Origin: Lantana camara
Lineage: Eukaryota > Streptophyta > Magnoliopsida > Lamiales > Verbenaceae
DNA: 64,000 nt
Assembly (NCBI GenBank): GCA_037501455.1
Contig: CM074857.1
Location: forward strand, 109,091,501 to 109,155,500
Direction of reading: 5' to 3'
The first letter of the stretch is position 1. Every line of letters begins with the position of its first letter. This document shows positions 1-10,920 of this stretch, piece after piece. The translations under genes and the position numbers were made by a program. A model generated the notes under the pieces. That model was given only the letters and a program-made list of their open reading frames with translations. It was not told the DNA's origin and did no database searches.

Positions 1-1302
1 TTTCTAAGGATAGAGGAACCCTTGATAAAGGAAGGGGACAACGCTCTTGAGGTAACCATGATTGACCCATCCGAGCCTTGTTGGCTTGATGATATCATCA
101 GGTTCATTAGAGATGGTGTTTGCGCAGCGGACAAGGTGGAAGCAAGGAAAATCAGGAATAAGGCCCCTCGGTTTTTCCTTGATCAAGAAGGGAGGGTCTT
201 CAAACGATCATATCAGGGTCCTCTGCTAAAATGTTTGAGACCCTCGCAGGCCAAAGAAGTTCTGGAGCATATTCACAGTGGAAGTTATGGAAATCACTCT
301 GGGGGCATGTCGTTGCCAAGAAAGTGTTAAAAAGTGACTTCTATTGGACCACGGTCCTACAAGATGCCATTAATTTCCCCAAAAGGTGCTTCAAGTGTCA
401 ATTCCACTCCAACATTCCATAGTTGCCCGCGGCTCAAATGACCCCTATAGACGTGGCCTGGCCCTTTGATCAATGGGGTATAGGGGCCGTTGCCAATTGC
501 TGTGGGATAGAAGAATTTTGTTATCTTAGCAGTGGATTACTTCACCAAGTGGGCCGAGGCAGAATCGGTTACCAAAATCACTTTTCGTGTGGTCAGAGAT
601 TTCATCTGGAAGAACATCATATGCAGATATGGCATTCCGAGGGTATTGATTTCAGATAATGGGTCCCAGTTCATCACAGCGGATACCCGAGAGTGGTGCT
701 CGGAATTGGTTATTAAACAGCGATTCACTTCGGTGGGGCACCCTCAGGCCAACGGTCAAGCGGAAGTTACTAACAGGATCATCTTATAGCATTTGAAAAC
801 AATGCTGGAAAGCAAGAAAGGAGAATAGGCTGAAGAGCGACTTGGAGCCTTATGGGCCTATCGCATAACACCTCGAGTGGCCACGGGTGAAACTCCCTAT
901 TACCTCGTCTACGGTTCAAAAGCTATGATTCCTGTGGAAATTGCTCAAGAGTCCACAAGCGTTGCTTACTTCGAACCTAATACCAACGAGGAGAACCGAG
1001 CGCTCGAGCTGGACTTACTTGAAGAAAAAAGAGATAACGCTTGGACTCGTATCCACAAGTCCAAAGCCTCAGATGCTTGGCAGCACAACAAGCGCGTCAG
1101 AGAAAGAACGTTCCATCTGGGGGACCTGGTGTTAAAGAGAGTTGAAGTATCAAGGCATGTGGGCAAATTGGACCCAAATTGGGAAGAACCCTTCAAGGTC
1201 ATCCAAGTAAGAGCCAATAACACCTACCTACTTGAAACGCTTCAATGCGAGCGCCTCCCTCGACCATGTAACGTGTGCAACCTTCGAAGGTTTTATGTTT
1301 AA
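1..1302 (+). pseudogene. Degenerate integrase (3' end of pol) of gypsy element 1
   Basis: Translation in shifting frames matches the integrase half of the polyprotein at 51531-54656. It shows the region before the zinc finger (22-330), the histidine-cysteine zinc finger around 270-400, the core with its SDNGSQF motif near 650-670 and the GHPQANGQAEVTNR motif near 735-775, then the C-terminal GKLDPNWEEPFKV segment near 1165-1200. The coding sequence is broken by a stop at 420-422, another at 787-789, one near 827, and at least three frame changes between about 300 and 880. The last part (877-1302) is open to the normal stop after the LRRFYV end shared by both copies. It makes no functional integrase. 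Confidence 0.9.
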
Positions 1303-1679
1303 ATTTCTTGGAGAATACATTCTGTAAAAACCCAATTCCGTGCTTAATGTAATCTTTTAGTGAAAAAAGAAAGCAAAGGAATCTACTTCTTTTAGACAAG
1401 AAAGTTTTGTACTTCATAACGTGCTATTTAATACCCCCTTGGATACCTAGGTTGACCGCCACACAGGCCCAAGGCGAGCGGATCCTTGTACGAAGGTCAT
1501 ATCACCTTCATCAAGCGATAACTTCGCGTCAAGCGTCCTCCGTGTTGGAAGGCTTGATCATACACTTGCTGAGGGTTGACCAACTAGATTCTACATCTAG
1601 TTCGCGCTCGAAACCCCAGCTGAGCAACTAGAAACAGAGTCTAGCGCACGCTCGAGATATTGAAGACATTTAGAAATAT
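1303..1679 (+). other. Non-coding spacer after pol of element 1
   Basis: Between the integrase stop and the tandem array there is no convincing reading frame. The first bases after the stop resemble the equivalent place in the second Tat element; the rest is rich in short GCG and CTCG motifs and I recognise nothing else in it. Confidence 0.6.
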
Positions 1680-2420
1680 TTCTCATGGAAAATTCCACCT
1701 AAGAGATTCTCAAAGAACCAGGGAACCCTCGGGAACGGGACCCTCGCGATTCTTGTCAGGAAGAATCTCTAAGGGAAAATTCCTTAAGGAAAAGATCTGC
1801 TAAGTAACATTTTAAGTAACCAAGGCGCCCTCAATAATGGCCCCTCGCGTTCTTTAAACTATTAATTTCTCTTATAAGAAATTTGACCAGGGACCCACAT
1901 AGGCATGTCCCTCGCGTTCATCTTATCTCGCGCTCGTGATTCCCATTACTTGGTAAAATTCCTTAATACTTTTCCAATGGATTCCACAGCTTAACCAGGG
2001 CACCCTCATAATTGAGCCCCTCGTGTTAGTACATTGTTGAAAATTCCTTAATGAGCAACCTTTAAAGAAATATCCTAAGGACCAGGGAGCCCTCGTGAAC
2101 GGGGCCCACGCGATTCCTTCCAAAGGAGATTTCTAAGGGTAACGTCTTTAAGGAAATATTCTAAATTGATTCCGCTTTATAACTAGGGCACCTTCGAAAA
2201 TGGGACCCTCGCGTTAACTCACTAATGGAATTCCTTATGAGATAATCCTTAAGGAAACCCCCCCAACGGACCAGGGAACCCTCGAGAATGGGCCCCTCGC
2301 GATTCCTCTCAAAGGAAAATTTCCAAGGGTAATTTCCTTAAGGAATTATCCAAGTAATTCTGCAACCTTACCAGGGTGCCCTCGAAAGTAGGCCCCTCGT
2401 GTGGTTTTACTTAGTAAAAA
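1680..2420 (+). repeat. Dimeric tandem array, about 190-bp period, in gypsy element 1
   Basis: A motif of the form ACCAGGG..CCCTCG..GGCCCCTCGCG recurs near 1717, 1819, 1887, 1992, 2080, 2180, 2270 and 2370. Copies alternate between a form followed by CGATTC and a form followed by GTTNNNT, so the true unit is a dimer of about 190 bp. Between motifs lie diverged TCCTTAAGGAAAT-like segments, themselves palindromic. Tandem repeats between pol and the 3' LTR are a known habit of Retand-like elements, and the second Tat copy has unrelated arrays in the same place. Confidence 0.8.
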
Positions 2421-2793
2421 TGGTGCTGACCTTTATGCCAATTTTACTTAGCTTTATTCTCAGATTTCTCATGTCAGAAATTCAGAAGGAGGTAAACATA
2501 CAAAGTAAATGCGAAGGTATAAAGTAAACAAACATTCATGGCAGAAATGGTGTTCATTCATTCAAAAAGAGAGTACGCTCTATTACAGAAGATGGGTATT
2601 CAAGCCATTAGCAGATAATAGAAAATTACAAGTTTTTCTTAAAAGCAGCAAATTCAAGAAGGCCCTCGGGGATAGCTATCTAATTCCTGTCTACGAGATT
2701 GAACCCCTAGAAAAGATCACAAGAAATTTCAGACCAAATTTGAGAAATTTTTCAAAAAGATCGATCTAACCATGCTCAATTGGTCTGGGTATC
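2421..2793. other. Spacer between tandem array and antisense gene
   Basis: This is AT-richer sequence without recognisable homology in this window. An open stretch at 2509-2769 on the + strand has no familiar motif and no counterpart in the second element, so I do not treat it as a gene. The 3' end and poly(A) site of the antisense gene should lie here, but I cannot place them. Confidence 0.5.
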
Positions 2794-3666
2794 TTAGCCT
2801 TGGCCGCCTTCTAAGTCAACCACCTCAATGTTGGGAGCGTTGGCAGGTGCTTGTAGAGTTGGAGGCTCGGTAGTCTCAACAGTAGGGGTGGGAGTTCCCT
2901 TGGTAGCTGGCGCTTGGGGAGCAACAGTAGAAGGGCCTTCGGGGACAGGTACGGCCTCAGTGGTCCCCTCATCATTCTTCTCTGGGGTAGACTCCTCGGC
3001 ATGTTCGTGCACAGCCATAAACTCCTCTTGTAGAAGAGCAACCAGGTCCGCGTACTCCTGCTACGCCAAATTATCCTCAGGGTTCCCCTCGGCCTCTGTT
3101 GGAGGGTTCAACTCCTCATCGTACTATAGGACATGCGCCAATGCCTTCGAGTGGTGGGAGGTGCCAACCCCAGTGTAATCAGCTGGCCAATAGCCAAGTT
3201 GAAGGCTTTCTGAGCCTCATCATAGCAGTGCAGGCTAGCTGCGAAGTGGAAGGCTTTAGAGTGGTAGAACTTGAGCAGAGCCTCTCGTTTTGCCTCAGTG
3301 ATGCGCTCGGGGAGCACCTTGTTGAATTATGCCTCACAGGCCCTTTTGGTGGCCTCGGTGAACTTCTTCTCAGCCCCACTGAGCTACCTGCTCCTCTCAT
3401 CCAAGTCCTAGATTAGCTTGGCATTGATTTCCTTGTACTTATTTGCCTCCGCACGAGCCTTCTTGTGGGATTCCCCTCTCCTATCCATCTCTTTCTTGAG
3501 CCTATTATTTTCAGCCTTGAGGGACTCAAATTTGGCCCTCAGAACGTCATTCTCCTCTTGGAGTTGGGCAGGGTTGGCAGCACATACCATCTTCTTATAT
3601 TTAGCTTTGCGCTCGGACATCACCATCTAGCGCTGCTGTAAGTTCTTGACCTTCGAGATTACCTCC
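2794..3666 (-). pseudogene. Antisense gene of element 1, last exon (coiled-coil part), broken
   Basis: On the minus strand this corresponds to the third exon of the antisense gene at 49448-50329. It starts after a clear acceptor (TTTTTCAG then GAGGTAATC, about 3667 downwards). It encodes a lysine/glutamate-rich coiled coil (3408-3626), then a conserved block with FYHSKAFHFAASLHCYDEAQ (about 3190-3290), and ends in an acidic, proline-rich tail (2794-3018). Frame changes between 3100 and 3420 and several stops break it. In the second element the same block reads FYHSKAFNFAASLHCLDEAQ. The function of this domain is unknown to me. Confidence 0.75.
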
Positions 3667-4435
3667 TGAAAAATGATTAGACAACATTTAGGCATATTTT
3701 GAGGAGGAGATGAAACCAAAAACTTGGGGACATTTTGAGATATAACTGCGATGAGGGCGTGGCAGATATCTTCCAGCACCTGGTTCGTGCTTTGAGCAAA
3801 CAACTTCCTGTGATCGCCCGTGAATTGTAGCCTATGGAAGATCCCGTACACCAAATTCCTGGTGGAGGGGCAATCAACCATAAGGGTGGGGCCAGAAGAA
3901 GGGGGTCGTTGGTATGAAGTGTCCCCGACACGCTCAAAAGCCCATATGTGTTCCCCCTAAGAGAAGAGGTCTCACCTTCTCCAGGCTCGCCTACCACCAC
4001 CTCCTTCCCCTTTCCCGTCACAGGAACAGAGTCAGGGAATCTTCTCCTCTTCTTGGAGGGAGGAGTGTCACCCTCCTGCGCGTCCCTGATGATAACGCCC
4101 GAGCGCTGCCCTCGACTCTCGTTGGGATGGATTTGGATAGGCCGGTTCCCGCCCCTTTGGCTGGAGTTGTCCCCTTGGCGAGGGACAATACTTATCTCAG
4201 GGGTAGTCCCTCGGACATCCTCCCTGACCCTGCCAGGGGCGCTCAAACTACTTCAGCTACGGCTGCCCCCACGACCATCTCCACGGCCGCCCGAGAGGCC
4301 AGGTCGTGGTTGCTGCTGCTGCTGTTATTGTTGTTGCTGATTCTGTGGGCTCCCTTGGTTTTGGCGAACGCCCAGGAGTGCGGCCACATCACGCATACCT
4401 CCTCTTCCTGCCATCAGTATACTTGGGCTTGTTAA
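3667..4435 (-). pseudogene. Antisense gene of element 1, middle exon, broken
   Basis: This is the minus-strand counterpart of exon 2 at 48728-49359. It begins around 4435 with MAGRGGM-like residues, passes through a glutamine-rich stretch (4300-4360, CAG/CAA repeats with an in-frame stop), a basic low-complexity region with PSKKRRRF (possible nuclear localisation signal, about 4045-4080), then the GKGKE motif near 4000 and the conserved end ...CHALIAV near 3745-3765, just before the intron position seen in the other copy. It is low-complexity and probably disordered. Several stops and frame changes are present. Confidence 0.65.
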
Positions 4436-4538
4436 AAAGGAAAAAAAAAAAAAAAAAGGAAACGAGGGTCAGCTTTCATGGATCAAGATTTACAAGGGTC
4501 AAAGTTAGTGATCCTATCTAAAGTTAGTTTGCTAAAAT

Positions 4539-4748
4539 CTAACCATCTCTTTCTAAGTTCTGAGCGGGCGGGTTAGCAATCATATCCGGATCATTCATAA
4601 GCCGACAAAGGAATAGAATCTCCTCATCGTCCGTCAACTCTTTGGCCCTAATCAACCAACTGTAATTCCTCATTGCAAGGGCCAAGTCCTGGGCCCATGA
4701 CAAAGGGAATGAAGGCTTTCTACGGGATCTTACGAGGGGTCCCTCACC
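4539..4748 (-). pseudogene. Antisense gene of element 1: 3' piece of first exon
   Basis: The minus strand encodes the C-terminal end of the first exon, ending in PPAQNLERDG directly before GTTAGAT. The second Tat copy ends PPARDIERDG before the same GTTAGAT, which I read as a conserved splice donor. The intron would run from about 4538 down to about 4436. The exon is cut at 4748 by the Tekay insertion, and its other piece continues at 14888. Confidence 0.8.
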
Positions 4749-4753
4749 ATGAA
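4749..4753. repeat. Target-site duplication ATGAA (left) of Tekay element
   Basis: ATGAA precedes the left LTR and recurs at 14883-14887 after the right LTR. The 5-bp direct repeat defines the insertion point inside the antisense gene. Confidence 0.95.
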
Positions 4754-5247
4754 TGTAGCACCCTAACCCCCTGGGCACCACATCCCCCGCACTATAGCCT
4801 CGATCCACGTATGAAATGGAAAGTTCATACATAAACCAAAACTATAGCGAACGGGTGACCATAAATGACGAGCTAGGAGGGACACTCTCCCCAACAACAT
4901 CAAAGCGAACATGATAATGAAAGCGGAAGCAATTAAATCATTCGTACATATAGGTACCATATTTACCGAATAGATATGTATAGATACCAACTTAACTATC
5001 AATACATTATCATCTCTTAATAATATACATAACCATGTATCCAAAAATACTAATACCGATCAATAACATGAAATATCTCAAAAGTAATATACATGAAGGT
5101 ACGGTGCTAGACTCATGAAAATGCAAAACTCGAACGACCGGACACCCGCCTAGCACGACCACGCTCAAAGGTACCTGAAAAGTGAAGTATCAGTCTGCCG
5201 AAGACTGAGTGAGGGGCAATACCTATATATACACACATCACATGCAA

Positions 5248-5324
5248 GTTGTAGCCTCGGGTGAAGGCTTTGGAGTAAAATAGATATATAATTCAAGAAC
5301 TTAGTCTTTGCCCGAGGTTACAAC
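5248..5324. repeat. Inverted repeat in Tekay LTR
   Basis: GTTGTAGCCTCGGG at 5248-5261 pairs with CCCGAGGTTACAAC at 5311-5324 (13 of 14 positions), with a loop of about 49 bases. It is repeated in the other LTR near 12713-12790. Its role is unknown. Confidence 0.75.
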
Positions 5325-6209
5325 CAATCATTTTAACACGTTTGTTTAATCATGCTTGTCAATGTCATGAACATGTGGCCCCGGCGAGCAAGGGCAATCT
5401 CCAACCGAACTCCCAATCGTGAACAATACGTGATCATGCTTGCTTGCTTGATATATACGTGATCATGCAATTTATTTAGTGCTCACATAGACAATTTCAT
5501 GCTTGAAATCATGCAATAACCCCGAGGATAACCCGACATGCCGGATTAATCCCCAGTCTCCTTCTTCCTCCGGGTGATAGCGAGTTTGCAAGGCTCGACT
5601 ATCCACGACATGGTGTGTGTAGAGGACATGACCCTCTAGACACGGAACTCCTTCCACCACTAATCTCCTAGTGGCTTCGGGGGTGATCCCAACAATGTGA
5701 GGATAATTTAGGAGTTACCCGTCAGCCCTTGCTTTCCCGGTTGGCTCAAGAATTACCCTCGGGCCCACGTGCAATCATGTACTCGCCAAACATGCTTGAA
5801 ATCATGAATTGCTTGCTTGAAATGTTCATGGTTTGGAAATCATTTATAAGTATAATACGCTTTGGCCGAAAACTAGCACATAAGGGTTATAGGGTTCGTT
5901 TTACCAAAACAAAACCTCACCTTTTCTTGCAAATATAATAAAGAAGTGTTCTAAGGAGCTTGCTCCCCGTCCACGCCCTCGTGACCTGTGCAAATACGAC
6001 GTATGAACATGAGACATGAACTAAAATGACTAAAATATGACGAACGGCGGAAATGTGTCGAGACGACCATGAAAATGCAATGTGGTATGATAACATGTCG
6101 TTTCACATCATATTAGCACATATTATAGCAATTCGGGGTCCAAGAAGTCGTTGGATCGAGGGGTCATTTTCGTAATTTTATGCAGTGAATTTTGTTCTGC
6201 ATTCCAGGT

Positions 6210-6438
6210 GGGAACGGTCGTTCCGGTCCCCTTTGTAAAATGCGAACGGTCGTTCCCATGCAGCCCCAAGAAACGTTCCAACGTTTTTCATTTTGAAATG
6301 TGTCTAAGCTGGGAACGGCCCTTCCGGCTTCAAGGCCAAAATGGGAACGGCCGTTCCCGGGGTCGGCCGCCTACTTTCATTTGAAAAGGTGGGAACGCCC
6401 GTTCCCGGAATGCCTTGAGGCTGGGAACGGCCGTTCCC
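6210..6438. repeat. Cluster of six CGGCCG-centred palindromes in Tekay LTR
   Basis: Six copies of a GGGAACGGCCGTTCCC-type palindrome lie at 6210-6230, 6242-6257, 6311-6325, 6343-6358, 6391-6406 and 6423-6438. The fourth and sixth are perfect over 16 bp; the others differ by one or a few bases. The same cluster is at 13674-13902 in the other LTR. A distinct Tekay-like LTR at 61191 onward has palindromes with the same core but other arms (63511-63635). Confidence 0.9.
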
Positions 6439-7418
6439 TGTTTCTGCAATTTATAGAAACAGAGCAAAACAGGGGAGGGCTACGGCAATCAACAACAAAG
6501 CCAACCAAAAATCCATTTTAATCAACCAAGTTAACAACTTCTGGAAATATGATACATATATGTTCAATAGACACTACTATAACATTTAAACACATAAAAC
6601 ATGCTATATCATCAAGGTTTCAAGGTATCATGTTCATGGCCAACTTGATCAATCAAGTTCAATTTTCCAATCAATCCATGAAAGAATCATGCCACAATTC
6701 ATGCTATGGTCATATAATCATGCTTTGCACAACCAAGAGTTCATCTACCATGAAATTCACAAACCCTAGTCATGCCAAATATGATCCAACTCATCAATTC
6801 ATACAAATCCAACCTTGGAATGAAAGAAATGGAGAAATGGATGAAGATGATGATCAACTCTCAAAAGCTTGGCTAACTTCTTGAAATCTTGATGATTGAT
6901 TGAGAAAACTTCTTCCTTTTCTTTCCTTGGAGGAACCGAGAGTGAGAGAGAGCAAAAAGGGTTGGGAAATTTTTGATGAAAATGATCAAGGAATGTGGGA
7001 GAAGAGATGATACGTAATTCATCATCCTTGATTTTTGTGAATTATGCTAATTGCCAATAAATCCTCCAAGAATTCAATCTATGCATTTGAGTATATGAGG
7101 TTTTAAAATATGATCAATTAAGTCCCTAAAGGATTGGCAATTAAGTCCCTAGAATTTTAAAGAATATTTAACTAGGGACAATTTGGTAATTTAAAACACT
7201 CTCGGTAATTATTTCATGCAATAAATATTTTTCGTGTTATGAAATAATATTTTCAATGATATGAATTCAAAGAATTGATATGAATAATGTTTCATGAATT
7301 TTATAAAAATATGAATGCCACATAAGAATATATTATAAAGTTAAAGAAATAAAATAAAACCTACACTCAACTCACACGTGGCGTGCTTACCTGATCATCC
7401 GGAAACCGGGGCGTTACA

Positions 7419-7434
7419 ACTCTCCCCCCCTTAG
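7419..7434 (-). other. Polypurine tract of Tekay element
   Basis: In element sense the sequence AAGGGGGGGAGAGT abuts the start of the 3' LTR. This is the expected priming site for plus-strand DNA synthesis. Confidence 0.85.
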
Positions 7435-7456
7435 AAGAATCTGGTCCCCAGATTCT

Positions 7457-10400
7457 CTAGTCTTGCTCGAACAACTCCGGGTGGAACCGTTTCATTTTAT
7501 CCTCTGTTTCCCAAGTGGCTTCCTCGGTTTTATCGCTTCTCCACAACACTTTAACCATGGGAATCCTCCGGTTTCTCAACTCTTGGAATTTCCGATCCAT
7601 GATTCTAACCGGCCTCTGAATAAATGTCAAATTCGGTTCCAGCTCAACTTCTTCCACGGGGAGAATCGTGGTCTCATCGGGGTAATATTTCCTTAATTGT
7701 GAAACATGAAACACGTTGTGAATCCCCGTAAGACTCGGTGGTAGGTCCAGTCGATAGGCTACCTCGCCTATTCTTTCAAGAATCTCAAACGGACCTAAGT
7801 AGCGAGGATTAAGTTTTCCTCCTTTCCCGATCCGGGTGAAACCCTTCCTTGGTGACACCTTTAAGAATACCCGGTCACCAACTTCGAATTCTAGATCTCT
7901 TCGGCGCTTATCTGCATAACTCTTTTGCCTATCTTGCGCGGCTTTCATCCGTTGTTGAATCATTTGAACTTTCTCAATCATAGCTTGAACGACTTTGGAA
8001 GGCCTTTCGAATCTTTCACCGCTCTTTACTCCTTCCTGTTTTGACCACTTCCATTCTTCCAAGTCGAAAAACAACGGAGATCGGCACTTTCTTCCATAAA
8101 GAAGTTCATAAGGAGCCATCCCGATCGAAGCCTGAAAGCTGTTATTATAAGCAAACTCGATCAGAGGAAGCTGTTCTGCCCACGAGTTCTGAAAATCCAT
8201 CGTGCAAGCCCGAAGAAGATCCTCCAAATACCTGATTAACCTTTCCGTTTGACCGTCTGTTTGCGGGTGGAATGCTGTACTGAACTTAAGTTTCGTCCCC
8301 AAGACAACCTGTAATTCTTGCCACAACTTAGAAGTGAATCTCCGGTCTCGGTCTGAAACTATGCTCACCGGAATGCCATGAAGTCGAATAATCTCTCTGT
8401 TATAGATTTCAGCCAACTTCGGGATCTTATAGGACATCCGGACCGGTAGAAAGTGAGCAGACTTTGTAAATCTATCCACGATTACCCAAATTCCATCAAA
8501 CCCGCCTTTAACCTTTGGTAATCCGGAAACAAAGTCCATCGTTACTTGTTCCCACTTCCACTCGGGAATAGGTAACGGTTGCAGAAGTCCCGCGGGCTTT
8601 TGGTGCTCAACTTTCACTTTCTGACAAGTCAAGCAATATTTCACGTACTCTACCACGTCTCTCTTCATCCCGTTCCACCAATAATATTGTTTCAAATCCT
8701 TATACATTTTATTCCCTCCTGGGTGGATCGAGTAGGCTGACTTGTGATCTTCTTCAAGTAGGACCCGTCTCAATTCTTCAGGTACTACTACTCTGTTTTT
8801 AAACCGAAGCAACCCGGTCTCATCAAACCCAAACGGACTCTCCGGATCATCTTTAGCTTTACTTGCAAGCTTCTGCACTTCCGGATCCTTATTCTGAGCC
8901 TCAAATAACTGATGCTTTAATTCCGGCTGAACTGTGATATTAGAAACCCGAGCCTTTAACACAATCGGGACAACTTCCTCACTTTCCTTTATTTCCAAAC
9001 TCGATACACTCGCCTTTCTGCTAAGTGCATCGGCGACCACATTTGCTTTCCCGGGATGGTATTTAATTGTACAATCATAGTCTTCCAACTTTTCCATCCA
9101 ACGCCGTTGCCTCATATTCAAATCCTTCTGTGTGAATAAATACTGGAGGCTCTTGTGATCGGTAAAAATCTCAAAGGAAGTCCCGTAAAGATAATGTCTC
9201 CATTTCCCGAGAGCAAAGATCACGGCTGCAAGCTCTAGGTCGTGTGTCGGATAATTCCTTTCATATTCCTTTAGCTTTCGGGAAGCATAAGCGATCACTT
9301 TTCCTTTCTGAGTCAAAACACAACCTAAGCCTTCTTTAGAAGCATCTGTGTATACCGCATATCCTTCTGAACCCTCGGGTAAAGTTAATACCGGAGCTGA
9401 GACTAACTTTTCTTTCAGAAAATTAAAGCTTTGATCACACTTCTCGGCCCAGACAAACTTAACATCCTTCTTTGTCAATCGGGTTAAGGGTGCAGCAATC
9501 TTGGAGAAGTCCTGAACAAATCTTCTATAGTACCCGGCCAATCCCAAGAAGCTTCTAATTTCCGAGGCGTTCTTTGGTTTCTCCCACTTAAGCACGGCCT
9601 CGATTTTCGAGGGATCGACTTCCAACCCTTTTCCTGAAATCACATGCCCCAAGAAGGAAACCCGATCGATCCAAAATTCACACTTACTGAACTTAGCAAA
9701 CAACTGATGTTCTTTTAATGTCTGAAGAACGAGCCTGAGATGTCTCTCGTGCTCTTCGGCTGATTTTGAGAAAACCAGAATGTCATCAATAAAAATCACC
9801 ACGAACTTGTCGAGGAAAGGCCTGAATATCCGGTGCATCATATCCATAAAAGCTGCAGGGGCGTTAGTTAATCCAAATGGCATAACCACGAACTCATTGT
9901 GCCCGTACCGAGTATTGAATCCTGTCTTAGGAATATCCTCTGCTCGGATTCGCAGCTGATAGTATCCCTGTCTTAAATCCAATTTCGAATAAACTTTGGA
10001 ACCCTGAAGTATATCGAATAACTCCTCGATATGAGGGAGGGGATACTTGTTCTTGATGGTCATCCTGTTCAACTCCCTGTAGTCAATGCACATTCTTAAA
10101 GTCCCGTCCTTTTTCTTTACAAATAAAACTGGCGCTCCCCAAGGCGAAGAACTCGGTCGAATGTACCCAACTTCCAACAATGCTTCCAGCTGGACTTTTA
10201 ATTCTTTTAATTCAGCTGGAGCCATCCGGTACGGAGTCTTTGAATACGGCTCAGCATTCGGGAAAAGATCAATCACAAATTCAATCTCTCGTTCAGGAGG
10301 CAAAGAATCCAATTTTTCTGGGAATACCTGGGGAAATTCCTTTACTACCTCGGTGTCCTCTAATTTCACCTGATCTTTTGGCTTGTTCAAAATATAGGCA

Positions 10401-10501
10401 ATGAACCCTGTAGCCCCGTCTCTGACTAATCTTTGAGCCTCTAAAAACGAAAGTAGGGGTACAGTCTTCGAAGTACAGCCCGTAACAACCTCTGAACCCA
10501 A
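7457..10501 (-). CDS. Tekay pol: reverse transcriptase, RNase H, integrase, chromodomain
   Basis: This open frame of 1,014 codons copies the element RNA into DNA and integrates it. In order there is RT with catalytic FIDD at about residue 236, RNase H with YTDAS at about 385, the integrase zinc finger (HPGGNK...CLTCQ, about 590-625), and the integrase core with aspartates in MDFVSG (about 655) and SDRDRRF (about 716) and the glutamate in [10 protein letters not shown] (about 750). A C-terminal [12 protein letters not shown] segment (about 970-1005) resembles a chromodomain, known in this group to steer insertion to heterochromatin. The frame opens downstream of the protease in a different frame, so protease and RT are separated by a frameshift near 10460-10500; the ATG at 10501 is probably not the natural start. 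Confidence 0.92.
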   Translation of the reverse strand: MGSEVVTGCTSKTVPLLSFLEAQRLVRDGATGFIAYILNKPKDQVKLEDTEVVKEFPQVFPEKLDSLPPEREIEFVIDLFPNAEPYSKTPYRMAPAELKELKVQLEALLEVGYIRPSSSPWGAPVLFVKKKDGTLRMCIDYRELNRMTIKNKYPLPHIEELFDILQGSKVYSKLDLRQGYYQLRIRAEDIPKTGFNTRYGHNEFVVMPFGLTNAPAAFMDMMHRIFRPFLDKFVVIFIDDILVFSKSAEEHERHLRLVLQTLKEHQLFAKFSKCEFWIDRVSFLGHVISGKGLEVDPSKIEAVLKWEKPKNASEIRSFLGLAGYYRRFVQDFSKIAAPLTRLTKKDVKFVWAEKCDQSFNFLKEKLVSAPVLTLPEGSEGYAVYTDASKEGLGCVLTQKGKVIAYASRKLKEYERNYPTHDLELAAVIFALGKWRHYLYGTSFEIFTDHKSLQYLFTQKDLNMRQRRWMEKLEDYDCTIKYHPGKANVVADALSRKASVSSLEIKESEEVVPIVLKARVSNITVQPELKHQLFEAQNKDPEVQKLASKAKDDPESPFGFDETGLLRFKNRVVVPEELRRVLLEEDHKSAYSIHPGGNKMYKDLKQYYWWNGMKRDVVEYVKYCLTCQKVKVEHQKPAGLLQPLPIPEWKWEQVTMDFVSGLPKVKGGFDGIWVIVDRFTKSAHFLPVRMSYKIPKLAEIYNREIIRLHGIPVSIVSDRDRRFTSKLWQELQVVLGTKLKFSTAFHPQTDGQTERLIRYLEDLLRACTMDFQNSWAEQLPLIEFAYNNSFQASIGMAPYELLYGRKCRSPLFFDLEEWKWSKQEGVKSGERFERPSKVVQAMIEKVQMIQQRMKAAQDRQKSYADKRRRDLEFEVGDRVFLKVSPRKGFTRIGKGGKLNPRYLGPFEILERIGEVAYRLDLPPSLTGIHNVFHVSQLRKYYPDETTILPVEEVELEPNLTFIQRPVRIMDRKFQELRNRRIPMVKVLWRSDKTEEATWETEDKMKRFHPELFEQD

Positions 10502-10920
10502 CTGACCTTTTTAGCTCTACAATCAACTGTCGCACAATGCCTATATAACCATTCCATCCCCAATATAGCTCTGTATCTCTCCATCGGCATAACAATGAAA
10601 TCTGTCAGAAACTCCCGGCCTTCAATCACCACTGGAACATCCCTGTAAACCTGATCCGTCTCTCGCCTACTACCGAAAGGAGTACTAACTAGATAGCGCA
10701 CAGAAGTACACATAGCAGGCAAAGACAAAGTAATAGCAATAGAGTCCGCAAGAAAGGAGTGTGTAGCTCCTGGATCAAATAATGTATGGATGTTCGTGCC
10801 ATGGATGCAAATAATACCTTCAACTACCGCGGCGGGGTCTATCTCTGCATCCTGCTCCTCTCCAGCGAGTGCATAAGCCCGAGCTCTCACAAGTGGCCTC
10901 GGTCCTGCAGGTGGTGGATC
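10441..10920 (-). pseudogene. Tekay aspartic protease segment, cut off from gag and pol
   Basis: The protease motif FDPGATHSFL lies near 10760-10790 and the second conserved block (ILGMEWL) near 10550-10570, as in chromovirus proteases that mature the polyprotein. It is in the same frame as gag but follows the stop at 10921-10923. At its downstream end the frame closes at 10441 while the RT frame takes over, so a single-base-type frameshift separates it from pol. Chromoviruses normally encode gag and pol in one frame, so I read both breaks as mutations rather than programmed recoding. Confidence 0.85.

Larger units (their letters stand above)
4754..7418 (-). repeat. 3' LTR of Tekay element
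   Basis: This 2,665-bp LTR is near-identical to 12217-14882. Its ends are TG...CA in element sense. It contains an imperfect stem (5248-5261 with 5311-5324) and a cluster of six CG-rich palindromes (6210-6438). Open stretches inside it occur identically in both LTRs and are not genes. Confidence 0.95.

Noticed and set aside
2509..2769. 86-residue open frame after the tandem array of element 1
   Set aside because: No recognisable motif, and no counterpart in the homologous region of the second Tat element.
5729..6884. Open frames inside the Tekay LTR, repeated at 13193-14348
   Set aside because: They lie in LTR sequence, occur in both LTRs, and match no known protein. The start at 6151 runs through the palindrome cluster.
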